DNA from: Pseudomonas persica
GTDB lineage: Bacteria; Pseudomonadota; Gammaproteobacteria; Pseudomonadales; Pseudomonadaceae
NCBI RefSeq assembly: GCF_900291015.1
Contig: NZ_OLKL01000006.1
Location: forward strand, 62,001 to 126,000
DNA: 64,000 bases
Reading direction: 5' to 3'
Position numbers and translations under genes: made by a program. Position 1 is the first letter of the stretch; every line of letters begins with the position of its first letter. This document shows positions 1 through 8,470 of the stretch, piece after piece. The notes beneath the pieces are model-generated. The model did no database searches. It saw only the letters and a list, made by a program, of their open reading frames with translations, and was not told where the DNA came from.

Positions 1-295
1 TGCGGTGAGGGAACAGGTTGAAGTTCTGGAACACGAACCCGGCCTGCTGGCGCAAGCGGCGGATCGCACTTTGCTGCCCACCCAGCGGGCGGTTGGCGTC
101 GATGCTGATGTCGCCAATCTGGATCTGCCCGGCATCGGGTGTTTCCAGCAAGTTGAGGCAACGCAGGAAGGTGGTCTTGCCGGAGCCGCTGGGGCCGATG
201 ATGGCCACCACTTCGCCGGGCTGCACGGTCAGGTCGATACCGTCGAGCACGGTCTGGCCCTTGAACCGCTTGGTCAGGCCTTGCACTTCAATCAT
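1..295 (-). CDS. tcyN: Cystine ABC transporter ATP-binding protein (partial)
   Basis: Only the first 98 or so codons lie in the window; the gene runs off the left edge. The ATG at 295 begins a typical polar amino-acid ABC ATPase, with Walker A GPSGSGKTT at residues 34-42 and the start of the Q-loop (VFQNFNLFPH) at the edge. It starts 2 bases after the stop of the permease gene upstream, so the three transporter genes form one operon. As the last subunit it would energise cystine (and diaminopimelate) import at the inner membrane. The TcyN/YecC assignment rests on the gene order and on the binding protein. Another polar amino acid as substrate cannot be excluded. Confidence 0.85.
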   Translation of the reverse strand, partial: MIEVQGLTKRFKGQTVLDGIDLTVQPGEVVAIIGPSGSGKTTFLRCLNLLETPDAGQIQIGDISIDANRPLGGQQSAIRRLRQQAGFVFQNFNLFPHR

Positions 296-297
296 GC

Positions 298-966
298 TCA
301 ATGCTCCTGGTCATGCTGGTTGACTCGCGCTTCCATGCGGTTCTGGAAGTGCGCGAGGATGCTGCACAGCACCCAGTAGATGACCGCCACCGCCACGTAC
401 ATGGTGAACACTTCAAAGGTGCGCGCGGTAATCAGCTGGGCCTGGCGGAACAGTTCGGGCACCTGGATGGTCGCCGCCAGGGCGGTGTCCTTGACCAGCG
501 AGATGAAACTGTTGCCCAACGGTGGCAGGGCGGTGCGCAAGGCCTGGGGCAGGATCGCCCGGCGCATGGCCTGGACACGGGTCATGCCGATACTGGCAGC
601 GGCTTCCCACTGGCCACGGTCGATCGAGGAAATCGCCGCGCGCAGGATTTCGCAGATGTAGGCGGCCATGTTCAGCGACAGGCCGATCAGCGAGGCCGGG
701 ATCGGGTCGAGCTCGATGCCGATCTGTGGCATGCCGAAGTAGATGACGAACAGCTGCACCAGCAGCGGCGTGCCGCGGAAGAACGACACGTAGACCCGCG
801 CCAGCCAGTTAAGTGGCAAGATCTTCGACAACCGCATCAATGCCAGGGCAAAGCCCAGCAGCAGGCCGAAGAACATGCCGCCAACACTGAGCAGCACTGT
901 ATAACCCGCGCCCTTCAGCAGGAAGGGCGTGGAGTCGACAACGAGTTGCAGGCTTTCAGCGATCAT
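298..966 (-). CDS. tcyL: Cystine ABC transporter permease
   Basis: This 222-residue inner-membrane permease belongs to the His/Glu/Gln/Arg/opine family. It has several hydrophobic segments (about residues 18-42, 55-75, 85-105 and 185-210) and an EAA-like cytoplasmic loop around residues 125-150 (EAAASIGMTRVQAMRRAILP) that would contact the ATPase. Its ATG (964-966) overlaps the stop of the binding-protein gene in an ATGA arrangement, which implies translational coupling. The length is normal for the family (E. coli TcyL is about 222 residues). Only one permease gene is present, so the pore is probably a homodimer. Confidence 0.88.
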   Translation of the reverse strand: MIAESLQLVVDSTPFLLKGAGYTVLLSVGGMFFGLLLGFALALMRLSKILPLNWLARVYVSFFRGTPLLVQLFVIYFGMPQIGIELDPIPASLIGLSLNMAAYICEILRAAISSIDRGQWEAAASIGMTRVQAMRRAILPQALRTALPPLGNSFISLVKDTALAATIQVPELFRQAQLITARTFEVFTMYVAVAVIYWVLCSILAHFQNRMEARVNQHDQEH

Positions 967-1757
967 TTGGTGACATCGGCACCGAAGTATTTCTCGGACA
1001 GCTTGGCCAGCGTGCCGTCAGCCTTGAGCTTGTCCAGCGCCTTGTTGATCGCTGCCAGCAGTTCCGGCTCGCCCTTGCGCAGCGTCACGCCGCTTTCCAG
1101 GCGTGAGAAAGCATCGCCGGCCAGTTCGGTGTCCTTGGCCTTTTGCGCGTATTCCAGCGCGGCCAGGCGGTCGATCAGGATGGCGTCGATGCGCCCGTTG
1201 CGCAGGTCGGCGAATTTGCTCGGGTCGTCTTCATAGGTGCGTACATCGGCTTGCGGCACGTCCTGCTTGACCCATTGCTCGTAGTTGGTGCCCAGGCCGA
1301 CACCGACCTTCTTGCCGGCCAGGTCGGCAGCCTTGTGGATGTTCAGCTGCTCGGCTTTCTTCTTCAGGATCAGCGCCTGGATGCCGGAGATGGTGTAAGG
1401 CTCGGAGAAGTCATACTTCTTCTTGCGCTCTTCGGAAATGGTCACCTGGTTGATCACCACGTCCAGGCGCTTGGACTCCAGTGCGGCGAGGATGCCGTCC
1501 CACTTGGTCGGCTGTACCTTGGCCTTTACCCCCAGCTCCTTGGCCAGCAGCTCGGACAGCTCCACTTCGAAGCCGGTCAGCTTGCCGTTTTCGTCCTGGA
1601 AGCTGAACGGTGGGTAGGTGCCTTCAAGGCCGACGTTGATTACGCCTTTTTCCTGGATGGTCTTCAGCTGCTCGCCGGCGAAGGCCTGGCTGAGCAGGCC
1701 GGCACCCAGCAGGAGGGCCAGGCTGGCGTTGAGTAGCGGTTTGGCGAATTTCGACAT
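963..1757 (-). CDS. tcyJ: Periplasmic cystine-binding protein
   Basis: This 264-residue protein belongs to SBP family 3. A Sec signal peptide covers about residues 1-27 (hydrophobic core then AFA|GE), followed by the usual start GVINVGLEGTYPPFSF. Mid-protein motifs such as GFEVELSELLAKELG and VINQVTISEERKKKYDFSEPY are those of the TcyJ/FliY cystine-binding subgroup. It is the first gene of the tcyJ-tcyL-tcyN operon and overlaps tcyL by 4 bases. It lies divergent from epsC, so cystine import and cysteine synthesis share one intergenic region. Confidence 0.88.
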   Translation of the reverse strand: MSKFAKPLLNASLALLLGAGLLSQAFAGEQLKTIQEKGVINVGLEGTYPPFSFQDENGKLTGFEVELSELLAKELGVKAKVQPTKWDGILAALESKRLDVVINQVTISEERKKKYDFSEPYTISGIQALILKKKAEQLNIHKAADLAGKKVGVGLGTNYEQWVKQDVPQADVRTYEDDPSKFADLRNGRIDAILIDRLAALEYAQKAKDTELAGDAFSRLESGVTLRKGEPELLAAINKALDKLKADGTLAKLSEKYFGADVTK

Positions 1758-1784
1758 GTCAGAGCCCCGCGCTTGTTGTGGAAG

Positions 1785-1870
1785 TAGTGGGTGGCGACTA
1801 TAGGGTTGGCTGCTTAGGCCAGGAAATACTAAAAAATTATTTTGTTATTTCCGTTTTGGTATTTGCCAGT
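1785..1870. promoter_or_regulatory. AT-rich divergent promoter region, tcyJ/epsC
   Basis: Between tcyJ and the repeat at 2001-2110 there is a strongly AT-rich stretch (for example AAAAAATTATTTTGTTATTT around 1831-1850), unlike the GC-rich flanks. It sits 30-110 bases upstream of tcyJ, where its promoter would lie, and could hold a CysB-type operator. No exact -35/-10 pair or operator is claimed. Confidence 0.3.
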
Positions 1871-2000
1871 TGCTGGCTGCTTTGAGGGTAGGCGAGGTTG
1901 CCTGCTCCGTCATCGCGGCTTATGCCTGACTTAGCGCAGGATGGAATAAAGCGTTGTTTTTTCCAAGAGTCGGATTTGACGTAGAGTGGATTGCATGTAG

Positions 2001-2110
2001 GCAGGTCCGGCCCTTTCGCGGGTGAACCCGCTCCCACAGGGAACCCACAGATCTTGGCCCTTGTGGTGTACCTGCGGGAGCGGGTTTACCCGCGAAGAGG
2101 CCTGACCTGC
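2001..2110. repeat. Inverted REP pair, P. putida type
   Basis: Two inverted copies of the P. putida repetitive extragenic palindrome face each other (CGCGGGTGAACCCGCTCCCA and TGGGAGCGGGTTTACCCGCG in variants), with outer arms GCAGGTCCGGCC and GGCCTGACCTGC. The repeat ends about 38 bases before the epsC start codon, so it is transcribed or abuts the promoter. Confidence 0.85.
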
Positions 2111-2148
2111 CGATAAAAACAGTTGGCCTCTTCAGGCAGGAGAAAACC

Positions 2149-3081
2149 GTGAGCGAACAACCTTCATCCGGGCACTGGCAGTTGCAGAGCATCGTCACCG
2201 GCCTGCGCGGCGCCCGTGAACAATGGCGCACCCGCAACGGCCGCAGCAGCGGCGAGCAGGGCGGGCGTGAGCTGCCTTCGCGCGAGGCGATGCGGCAGAT
2301 TCTGGAGCAACTGTGCGGCGCACTGTTCCCCATGCGCCTTGGCCCGGTCGACCTGCGCGAAGAAAGTGAAGACTTTTACGTAGGCCATACCCTGGATGCC
2401 GCGCTGACCGCCTTGCTGGCCCAGGCCCGCCTGGAGCTGCGCTACGCCGCGCGGCATAGCAAGGGCGAGCTGGCCGGCGTCGATGCTCATGCGCTGAGCC
2501 TGGTGCAGGGCTTCGCCGCTGCCTTGCCGGGCCTGCGCGTGCTGCTCGACACCGACGTGCTGGCCGCCTACCACGGTGACCCGGCGGCGCGCAGCGTCGA
2601 TGAAGTGCTGCTGTGCTACCCGGGCATCCTGGCAATCATCCACCACCGCCTGGCGCATCACCTGTACCAGGCCGGCCTGCCGTTGCTGGCGCGGATCAGC
2701 TCGGAGCTGGCGCATTCGGCCACGGGGATCGACATTCACCCCGGGGCGCAGATCGGCCCGAGCTTCTTCATCGACCACGGTACTGGCGTGGTGATCGGCG
2801 AAACCGCGATCATCGGCGAGCGCGTGCGCATCTACCAGGCGGTGACCCTGGGCGCCAAGCGCTTCCCCAGCGATGAATCGGGCACCCTGCACAAGGGCCT
2901 GCCACGCCACCCGATCGTCGAGGATGATGTGGTGATCTATGCCGGGGCCACGGTGCTGGGGCGGATCACCATCGGCAAAGGCTCGACCATTGGCGGCAAT
3001 GTGTGGCTGACCCGCAGTGTGCCGCCCGAGAGCAACATTACCCAGGCCAACCTGCAACTGGATTGCCAGGACAAGAACTGA
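2149..3081 (+). CDS. epsC: Serine O-acetyltransferase (EpsC type)
   Basis: This 310-residue enzyme transfers acetyl from acetyl-CoA to L-serine, the first step of cysteine synthesis. The start is GTG with a good ribosome-binding site (AGGCAGGAG) 8 bases upstream. The N-terminal helical domain is followed from about residue 195 by the left-handed beta-helix with hexapeptide repeats (GIDIHPGAQIGPSFFIDHG, VVIGETAIIGE, TIGKGSTIGG). The two conserved histidines (IHPGA and DHGTG) are present. The length and the Pseudomonas N-terminal extension match the EpsC subgroup rather than E. coli CysE. It stands alone and is divergent from the cystine transporter, which supports a role in sulfur assimilation. 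Confidence 0.88.
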   Translation: MSEQPSSGHWQLQSIVTGLRGAREQWRTRNGRSSGEQGGRELPSREAMRQILEQLCGALFPMRLGPVDLREESEDFYVGHTLDAALTALLAQARLELRYAARHSKGELAGVDAHALSLVQGFAAALPGLRVLLDTDVLAAYHGDPAARSVDEVLLCYPGILAIIHHRLAHHLYQAGLPLLARISSELAHSATGIDIHPGAQIGPSFFIDHGTGVVIGETAIIGERVRIYQAVTLGAKRFPSDESGTLHKGLPRHPIVEDDVVIYAGATVLGRITIGKGSTIGGNVWLTRSVPPESNITQANLQLDCQDKN

Positions 3082-3103
3082 TCTGACATTTTCGTGGCCG
3101 AGA

Positions 3104-3200
3104 CCGGCCTCTTCGAGGGTAAACCCGCTCCCACAGGGACTCCACAGATTTTGAGTCCTGTGCGGTACCTGTGGGAGCGGGTTTACCCGCGAAAGGGCCA
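3104..3200. repeat. Inverted REP pair
   Basis: Two facing REP arms of the type AAACCCGCTCCCACAGGG and CTGTGGGAGCGGGTTTACCC lie directly downstream of epsC and may protect its mRNA 3' end. The left arm has one change from the usual sequence (TTCGAGGG in place of TTCGCGGG). Confidence 0.85.
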
Positions 3201-3371
3201 GAACAGGAGGGCACCAATCAGCGCCGCAATTCGCATTGAAATCCGATCCATGTTTAACTTGAACGCTTGTTCAATGAAAAACGCTGGTCCGCTGCCGGTG
3301 TTCAACAGGAGGATTCCTTTGCTGAACCCGTTCATTCCGAGCCTTACGTCATTCGACGAGGTGCACCCCCA

Positions 3372-5375
3372 ATGAGTGCACCGACCCCGTCCCTTGCCAA
3401 CGGCAAGATCCGCATGAACCCCCCGGTGTTCTATTTCGCGGCAAGTTTCATCCTCATCTTCGGCCTGGTGGTCATTTCCTATCCGCAAGCAGCAGGCGAC
3501 TGGTTGCTGGCGGCGCAGAACTGGGCGGCCAACACGGTCGGCTGGTACTACATGCTGGCGATGACGCTGTACCTGGTCTTCGTGGTGGTCACCGCCTTGT
3601 CCGGCTATGGCAAGATCAAGCTCGGTGCCGACCACGACGAGCCCGAGTTCAGCTACCTGTCGTGGGCCGGCATGCTGTTCGCCGCTGGCATCAGTATCAC
3701 CTTGTTCTTCTTCTGCGTTTCCGAACCCCTGACCCACATGCTGCAGCCACCCCAGGGCGAAGCGGGCACGGTCGAGGCCGGGCGCCAGGCGATGCAGATC
3801 CTGTTCCTGCACTGGGGCCTGCATGGCTGGGGCGTGTTCGCCTTTGTCGGCATGGCCCTGGCCTACTTCGCCTACCGGCATAACCTGCCGCTGGCCTTGC
3901 GCTCGGCCTTGTACCCGTTGATCGGCAAGCGCATCAACGGGCCGATCGGTTATGCGGTGGATGGCTTCGGCATCATCGCCACAGTGTTCGGCCTGGGCGC
4001 CGACATGGGCTTTGGCGTGCTGCACCTGAACGCCGGTCTCGAGTACCTGTTCGGCATCAGCCACAGCCAGTGGGTGCAGGTGCTGCTCATCACCCTGATG
4101 ATGGGCGCGGCGGTGGCCGTGGCCGTCGCCGGGGTGGAGAAGGGCGTGCGGGTGATGAGCGACATCAACCTGTTCCTGGCCTGTGCGCTGCTGCTGTTCG
4201 TGTTGTTCGCCGGGCCTACCCAACACCTGTTCAACACGCTGATCCAGAACCTCGGCGACTACCTGGGGGCCTTGCCGCGCAAGAGCTTCGACGTTTATGC
4301 CTACGGCGAGAACCGCGACTGGCTGGGCGGCTGGACGGTGTTCTACTGGGCCTGGTGGATTGCCTGGGCGCCGTTCGTGGGCCTGTTCATCGCCCGCATC
4401 TCCCGTGGCCGCACCATCCGCGAGTTCGTTTTCGGTGTGCTGCTGATTCCGCTGGGCTTCACCCTGGCGTGGATGTCGATCTTCGGCAACAGCGCCCTCG
4501 ACCAGGTGATCAACCACGGCATGACCGCGCTGGGCCAGTCGGCGCTGGATAACCCGTCGATGAGCCTGTACCTGCTGCTGGAGACCTACCCCTGGAGCAA
4601 GACGGTGATCGCCATGACGGTGTTCATCAGTTTCGTGTTCTTCGTCACCTCGGCCGATTCGGGCACCGTGGTGCTGTCGACCTTGTCGGCCAAGGGCGGT
4701 GATACCGACCAGGACGGGCCGAACTGGCTGCGCATCTTCTGGGGTGCGATGACGGCGCTGATCACCAGTGCGCTGTTGTTCGCCGGCAGCATCGATTCGC
4801 TGAAGTCGGCGGTGGTGCTGACCTCGTTGCCGTTTTCGCTGATCTTGCTGTGCATGATGTGGGGGCTGCACAAGGCCTTCTACCTGGAGTCGCAACGGCA
4901 GATCGCACAGATGCATTCGCTGGCCCCGTTCGCCCAGTCACGCCGCGGCCGTGGCGGCTGGCGCCAGCGCCTGAGCCAGGCGGTGCACTTCCCGTCGCGT
5001 GATGAGGTGTACCGCTTCATGGACGACGTGGTGCGCCCGGCGATTGCCGATGTGCGTGAAGTGTTCGAGCAGAAGGGCTTGGTGCTGATTACCCAGGACG
5101 ACCCGAGCCACGACAACGTCAGCCTGAAGATTGGCCACGGCGAGGAACAGCCGTTCATTTACCAGGTGCAGATGCGTGGCTACTTCACGCCATCGTTCGC
5201 CCTGGGTGGGTTGGGTACGCAGGAGTTGAAGAACCGCCGTTACTACCGGGCGGAGGTGCACCTGAGCGAAGGCAGCCAGAACTATGACCTGGTGGGCTAC
5301 AGCAAGGAGCAGATCATCAACGACATCCTCGACCAGTACGAACGGCACATGCAGTTCCTGCATCTGGTCAGGTAA
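3372..5375 (+). CDS. betT: High-affinity choline transporter BetT (BCCT family)
   Basis: This 667-residue protein imports choline as an osmoprotectant and glycine-betaine precursor. About twelve membrane segments occupy residues 15-525; the BCCT signature region around FYWAWWIAWAPFVGLFIARISRGR is clear. A hydrophilic C-terminal regulatory domain of about 140 residues follows, as in BetT of E. coli (677 residues). The ATG at 3372 was chosen because MSAPTPSLANGKIRMNPP is a usual BetT start and GAGG lies 10-11 bases upstream; the frame stays open back to 3267. It is not next to betIBA, so it is an orphan transporter gene here. A REP pair follows the stop. Confidence 0.9.
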   Translation: MSAPTPSLANGKIRMNPPVFYFAASFILIFGLVVISYPQAAGDWLLAAQNWAANTVGWYYMLAMTLYLVFVVVTALSGYGKIKLGADHDEPEFSYLSWAGMLFAAGISITLFFFCVSEPLTHMLQPPQGEAGTVEAGRQAMQILFLHWGLHGWGVFAFVGMALAYFAYRHNLPLALRSALYPLIGKRINGPIGYAVDGFGIIATVFGLGADMGFGVLHLNAGLEYLFGISHSQWVQVLLITLMMGAAVAVAVAGVEKGVRVMSDINLFLACALLLFVLFAGPTQHLFNTLIQNLGDYLGALPRKSFDVYAYGENRDWLGGWTVFYWAWWIAWAPFVGLFIARISRGRTIREFVFGVLLIPLGFTLAWMSIFGNSALDQVINHGMTALGQSALDNPSMSLYLLLETYPWSKTVIAMTVFISFVFFVTSADSGTVVLSTLSAKGGDTDQDGPNWLRIFWGAMTALITSALLFAGSIDSLKSAVVLTSLPFSLILLCMMWGLHKAFYLESQRQIAQMHSLAPFAQSRRGRGGWRQRLSQAVHFPSRDEVYRFMDDVVRPAIADVREVFEQKGLVLITQDDPSHDNVSLKIGHGEEQPFIYQVQMRGYFTPSFALGGLGTQELKNRRYYRAEVHLSEGSQNYDLVGYSKEQIINDILDQYERHMQFLHLVR

Positions 5376-5383
5376 TAACCTGC

Positions 5384-5465
5384 ACCGGCCTCTTCGCGGA
5401 TATAACACTGGCTTCAATACCGGTGCGGTACCTGTGGGAGCGGGTTTACCCGCGAAGAGGCCGGC
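5384..5465. repeat. Degenerate REP pair
   Basis: The right arm (CTGTGGGAGCGGGTTTACCC) is intact. The left arm keeps only the outer CCGGCCTCTTCGCGG and then diverges, so this is a partly eroded inverted pair between betT and the tauD remnant. Confidence 0.75.
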
Positions 5466-5483
5466 ACTGCTGATGCATTTCTA

Positions 5484-5780
5484 TCAGAAGGGCGCATCTC
5501 CAAGAATGGTCGCCCGATGCATCACCCGTCGGTTCGGCCGGTAATCGTCCACGGCAAAATGTTGGGTCACGCGGTTGTCCCAGAACGCCACATCATTTTC
5601 CTGCCACCGCCAGCGAATGCTGAACTCCGTCCGCGTCGCATGGGCGAACAGCAGTTTCAGCAGCGCCTCGCTTTCCAGCTCGCTCAGCTGTGCGCGCACT
5701 ACCGGGTGCGACAGCGGCGGGTTGTTGCGCCGCTTGGCGCTGCCAGGCTTTTTCGTCCCGATAGAACGATACGGAATTAG
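5484..5780 (-). pseudogene. tauD: tauD (taurine dioxygenase) 3' remnant
   Basis: The minus strand still reads the C-terminal end of an alpha-ketoglutarate-dependent taurine dioxygenase: [20 protein letters not shown] then [19 protein letters not shown]. This includes the distal His and the Arg that bind iron and 2-oxoglutarate. Upstream the frame keeps [10 protein letters not shown] but jumps directly to [14 protein letters not shown]. Judging by the family, roughly 20 residues are missing at that point, and the whole N-terminal part with the HxD motif is absent. The frame then runs into unrelated AT-rich sequence near 5780. This is a decayed gene, not a functional small protein. It fits loss of a tauABCD operon between betT and the porin, the order known from P. 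putida strains. Confidence 0.75.
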
Positions 5781-6084
5781 GGTATTAGCAAACGTTTGCA
5801 AATAACCAATAGTTATTAAAAAACGATCTACTACGAACTAATGGCAGTAACAGTTCCTAACATATTCCGTAAAAATCTTACCAATTCATAAAACGGTCAT
5901 TTTGGATTTATAGGATTGTCATTATCCTGTAGCGCAGGTGGCGTCTTAGACCAAAGTCGCGAAACGTTTAGAAACGATTGACTTAACGGTCACCCTTTGG
6001 GACTAAATCGCCAATCCACGGTGAGCGGGGCAGAAGACCCCTCCGCCAGAGATACACAAAAATTAGAACGTAGAGGAGCAAAAC
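5781..6084 (+). promoter_or_regulatory. AT-rich leader and promoter region of the porin
   Basis: These 304 bases hold no gene. The first half is AT-rich (for example GTTATTAAAAAACG near 5812 and GATTGTCATTATCCTG near 5916) and would contain the porin promoter plus whatever remains of the old tau promoter. A clear ribosome-binding site (TAGAGGAG) precedes the porin ATG. No operator could be assigned with confidence. Confidence 0.35.
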
Positions 6085-7419
6085 ATGTACAAGTCCAGCC
6101 TGGCTCTGGCCGTGGCACTGGGGGTTCTCGCCCAACAAGCAGGCGCTGCCGGTTTCGTCGAAGACAGCAAGCTGTCGCTCAGCTCGCGCACCATGTACTT
6201 CAACGATGACAACCGCGAAAGCGGTATTGACCAGAAAGAAAGCGGTCAGGGCTTCAAGCTCGACTACCTGTCTGGCTTCACCGAAGGCACCGTAGGTTTT
6301 GGTGTCGACGTTCAGGCACTGTGGGGCATTCACCTGGATGGTGGCCGTGGCAGCCGTCCAAATGCCAACAACACCTTCTTCCCAAGCGACTCCGATGGTT
6401 CGGCAGTCCATGACTGGGCACGCATTGGCGGTAATGCCAAGGCTCGCTTCTCCAAGACAGAGATCCACTACGGTAGCGCCCTGGCGCCTAACCTGCCGAT
6501 CCTAGTCTCCAACGACGGTCGTCTGCTGCCGCAGACCTTCGAAGGTGGCACCCTGCAGTCGAAGGAAATCGACAATCTGACCCTCAACGCTGGTCAACTG
6601 ACCCACGCCATGGGTCGTGCGTCGAGCAACCGTACCGGTCTTTCCGTTTCTGGCGCCTTCCGCGACAGCAACAAGTTCCAGTTCGCCGGTGGTGACTACA
6701 AGCTCACTCCAGACCTGACCCTGCAGTACTACTACTCGAACCTGGAAGACTTCTACAAGCAGCACTTCCTGGGTGCTACCCACGTCTTCAAGATTTCCGA
6801 CAACCAGTCGTTCAAGACTGACCTGCGCTATTTCGACAGCAGCAGCGATGGCAAGAATGGCCAGACCGGTTACACCTTCGACAACAACGGTGGCTACGCG
6901 AAGAACGTGGGCGAGGTCGATAACAAGACCTGGAGCGCCATGTTCACTTATACCCTGGGTGGCCACGCGCTGATGCTCGGCCACCAGCAGGTGGGTGATG
7001 ATGGTGGTTTCGTCTGGCTGAACCAGGGTAGCGTTCGCAAGGACGGCGCCACTTCTTCGCTGGAAGGCAATGGCGGCGCGAGCTTCTACCTGTTCACCGA
7101 CAGCATGATCAACCAGTTCGCCCGCGCTGGCGAAAACACCACCTTCGGTCAGTACTCCTATGACTTCGCGGCCCTGGGCGTTCCAGGCCTTAAGGCTTCG
7201 GTTGCATACCTGCGTGGTGATGACATCAAGAATGCTAGGACCAGCGGTACCTACAACGAATGGGAACGTGACGCACGTGTCGACTACACCCTGCAGCAGG
7301 GTACCTTCAAAGGCCTGGGCTTCAGCCTGCGTCAAGGTGTCTACCGTGGTAGCGGCGAAAGCAACCCGGACAAAGATCAGACTCGCTTCATCGTGAACTA
7401 CACTTACGCCTTCATGTAA
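6085..7419 (+). CDS. OprD-family outer-membrane porin (OprE-like)
   Basis: This 444-residue precursor has a Sec signal peptide ending AGA|AGFVED (about residue 22). Throughout it shows the alternating pattern of an 18-stranded OprD barrel: GFVEDSKLSLSSRTMYFN at the start, FTEGTVGFGVDVQALWG, and DGRLLPQTFEGG. The last residues (FIVNYTYAFM) form the closing strand, although the usual terminal Phe is followed by Met. Family members take up amino acids, aromatic acids or other small anions; the substrate cannot be read here. Its position directly ahead of lsfA and the ssu genes suggests a link to organosulfur uptake (inference). A rho-independent terminator follows. Confidence 0.85.
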   Translation: MYKSSLALAVALGVLAQQAGAAGFVEDSKLSLSSRTMYFNDDNRESGIDQKESGQGFKLDYLSGFTEGTVGFGVDVQALWGIHLDGGRGSRPNANNTFFPSDSDGSAVHDWARIGGNAKARFSKTEIHYGSALAPNLPILVSNDGRLLPQTFEGGTLQSKEIDNLTLNAGQLTHAMGRASSNRTGLSVSGAFRDSNKFQFAGGDYKLTPDLTLQYYYSNLEDFYKQHFLGATHVFKISDNQSFKTDLRYFDSSSDGKNGQTGYTFDNNGGYAKNVGEVDNKTWSAMFTYTLGGHALMLGHQQVGDDGGFVWLNQGSVRKDGATSSLEGNGGASFYLFTDSMINQFARAGENTTFGQYSYDFAALGVPGLKASVAYLRGDDIKNARTSGTYNEWERDARVDYTLQQGTFKGLGFSLRQGVYRGSGESNPDKDQTRFIVNYTYAFM

Positions 7420-7437
7420 GCTCTAGCGTTACCGAAA

Positions 7438-7466
7438 GAGCCTCGCCTAGTGCGAGGCTTTTTTGT
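7438..7466 (+). terminator. Rho-independent terminator of the porin gene
   Basis: GAGCCTCGC and GCGAGGCTT flank a short CTAGT loop, followed by six T residues, 19 bases after the porin stop. Confidence 0.9.
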
Positions 7467-7586
7467 GTCTGTAATCATAAATTCCATATAGTTATAAATA
7501 AATCGATATTTATTCTTTTTATTTTTAATCGAATGCAGGCACATTGAACCCACACGGTCCAGAACCCAGCACAGGAGCCGCAGCCC
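7467..7586 (+). promoter_or_regulatory. AT-rich promoter region of lsfA
   Basis: A very AT-rich block (about 7480-7530, including TATAGTTATAAATAAATCGA) lies between the porin terminator and lsfA. It is suited to a sulfate-starvation promoter, as expected for lsfA in pseudomonads, but no specific operator is identified. Confidence 0.35.
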
Positions 7587-8225
7587 ATGAGCCTCAAACT
7601 CGGCGATATCGCCCCCGATTTCGAACAGGATTCCAGCGAAGGCAAAATCCGCTTCCACGAGTGGCTGGGCAACAGCTGGGGGGTGTTGTTCTCTCACCCG
7701 GCCGACTTCACCCCGGTGTGCACCACCGAGCTGGGCCTGACTGCCAAGCTCAAGGACGAGTTCGCCAAGCGCGGGGTCAAGGCCATTGCTCTGTCGGTGG
7801 ACCCGGTCGACTCGCACCACAAGTGGATCGATGACATCAACGAGACCCAGAACACCGTGGTCAATTTCCCGATCATCGCCGACGCCGACCGCAAGGTTTC
7901 CGACCTGTACGACCTGATCCACCCGAACGCCAGCGACACCCTGACCGTGCGCTCGCTGTTTGTCATCGACCCGAACAAGAAGGTACGCCTGACCATCACC
8001 TATCCGGCCAGTACCGGGCGCAACTTCAACGAAATCCTGCGGGTGATCGACTCGCTGCAGCTGACCGACAACCACAAGGTCGCCACGCCAGGTAACTGGC
8101 AGGACGGTGACGATGTGGTGATCGTGCCCTCGCTCAAGGACGAGGAAGAGATCAGGCAGCGCTTTCCCAAAGGTTATCGGGCGGTCAAACCCTATCTGCG
8201 GCTGACCCCGCAGCCCAATCGTTAA
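7587..8225 (+). CDS. lsfA: 1-Cys peroxiredoxin LsfA
   Basis: This 212-residue Prx6-type peroxidase has the peroxidatic cysteine in HPADFTPVCTTELG (Cys about 45). It has the extended C-terminal domain (PGNWQDGDDVVIVPS, then KGYRAVKPYLR) that marks 1-Cys enzymes. No resolving cysteine is seen. In P. putida and P. aeruginosa this protein is induced in sulfate limitation and reduces peroxides made during sulfonate oxidation. Its position just ahead of ssuE fits that role. It has its own terminator, so it is probably a separate transcript from ssuEADCBF. Confidence 0.92.
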   Translation: MSLKLGDIAPDFEQDSSEGKIRFHEWLGNSWGVLFSHPADFTPVCTTELGLTAKLKDEFAKRGVKAIALSVDPVDSHHKWIDDINETQNTVVNFPIIADADRKVSDLYDLIHPNASDTLTVRSLFVIDPNKKVRLTITYPASTGRNFNEILRVIDSLQLTDNHKVATPGNWQDGDDVVIVPSLKDEEEIRQRFPKGYRAVKPYLRLTPQPNR

Positions 8226-8268
8226 AGAATTCCTCGTTGCATTGCTCTTAGCCATAGCAGGGATATTC

Positions 8269-8293
8269 GGGCCGTTTCGACGGCCCTTTTTTA
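8269..8293 (+). terminator. Rho-independent terminator of lsfA
   Basis: GGGCCGT and ACGGCCC form a 7-bp stem around a TTCG tetraloop and are followed by a run of six T residues. Confidence 0.92.
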
Positions 8294-8310
8294 TGCCTGC
8301 AGGAAACGTG

Positions 8311-8366
8311 TGCCCCCCTTCGCGGGTAAACCCGCGCCCACAGGAATCGCACGCGAAAGGGCCGGC
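8311..8366. repeat. Short, partly deleted REP pair
   Basis: One REP arm (CTTCGCGGGTAAACCCGC) and the end of its inverted partner (CGCGAAAGGGCCGGCAC) are joined with most of the second arm lost. Confidence 0.65.
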
Positions 8367-8367
8367 A

Positions 8368-8470
8368 CAGAAGGTTGATAAAATGGAATAAACAAATGAA
8401 AAAATATGATTTCTAGATATATGCGGTGGCTGTTAATGTCACTCCCAACAGAACACAAGGAAGCGCTGCA
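8368..8470 (+). promoter_or_regulatory. Promoter region of ssuEADCBF
   Basis: An AT-rich segment (about 8373-8427, including GATAAAATGGAATAAACAAA) lies between the REP remnant and ssuE, the first gene of the sulfonate operon. In pseudomonads this operon needs CysB/SfnR-type activation. No individual operator is assigned. Confidence 0.35.

Noticed and set aside
2001..2110. CRISPR-like repeated units
   Set aside because: Repeats throughout the window are inverted REP pairs at single intergenic sites, not direct repeats with regular spacers, and no cas gene is present.
3183..4916. Minus-strand frame of 577 codons antisense to betT
   Set aside because: It is rich in Gln/His/Arg and lacks domains, while BetT on the plus strand is intact.
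5484..5801. Functional 105-residue protein at the tauD remnant
   Set aside because: The sequence is the tail of TauD with an internal gap and lacks the iron-binding HxD motif, so it is treated as a pseudogene.
8426..8470. Extended N-terminus of SsuE from a GTG at 8426
   Set aside because: The additional 15 residues are not typical of SsuE, and the ATG at 8471 has a good ribosome-binding site.
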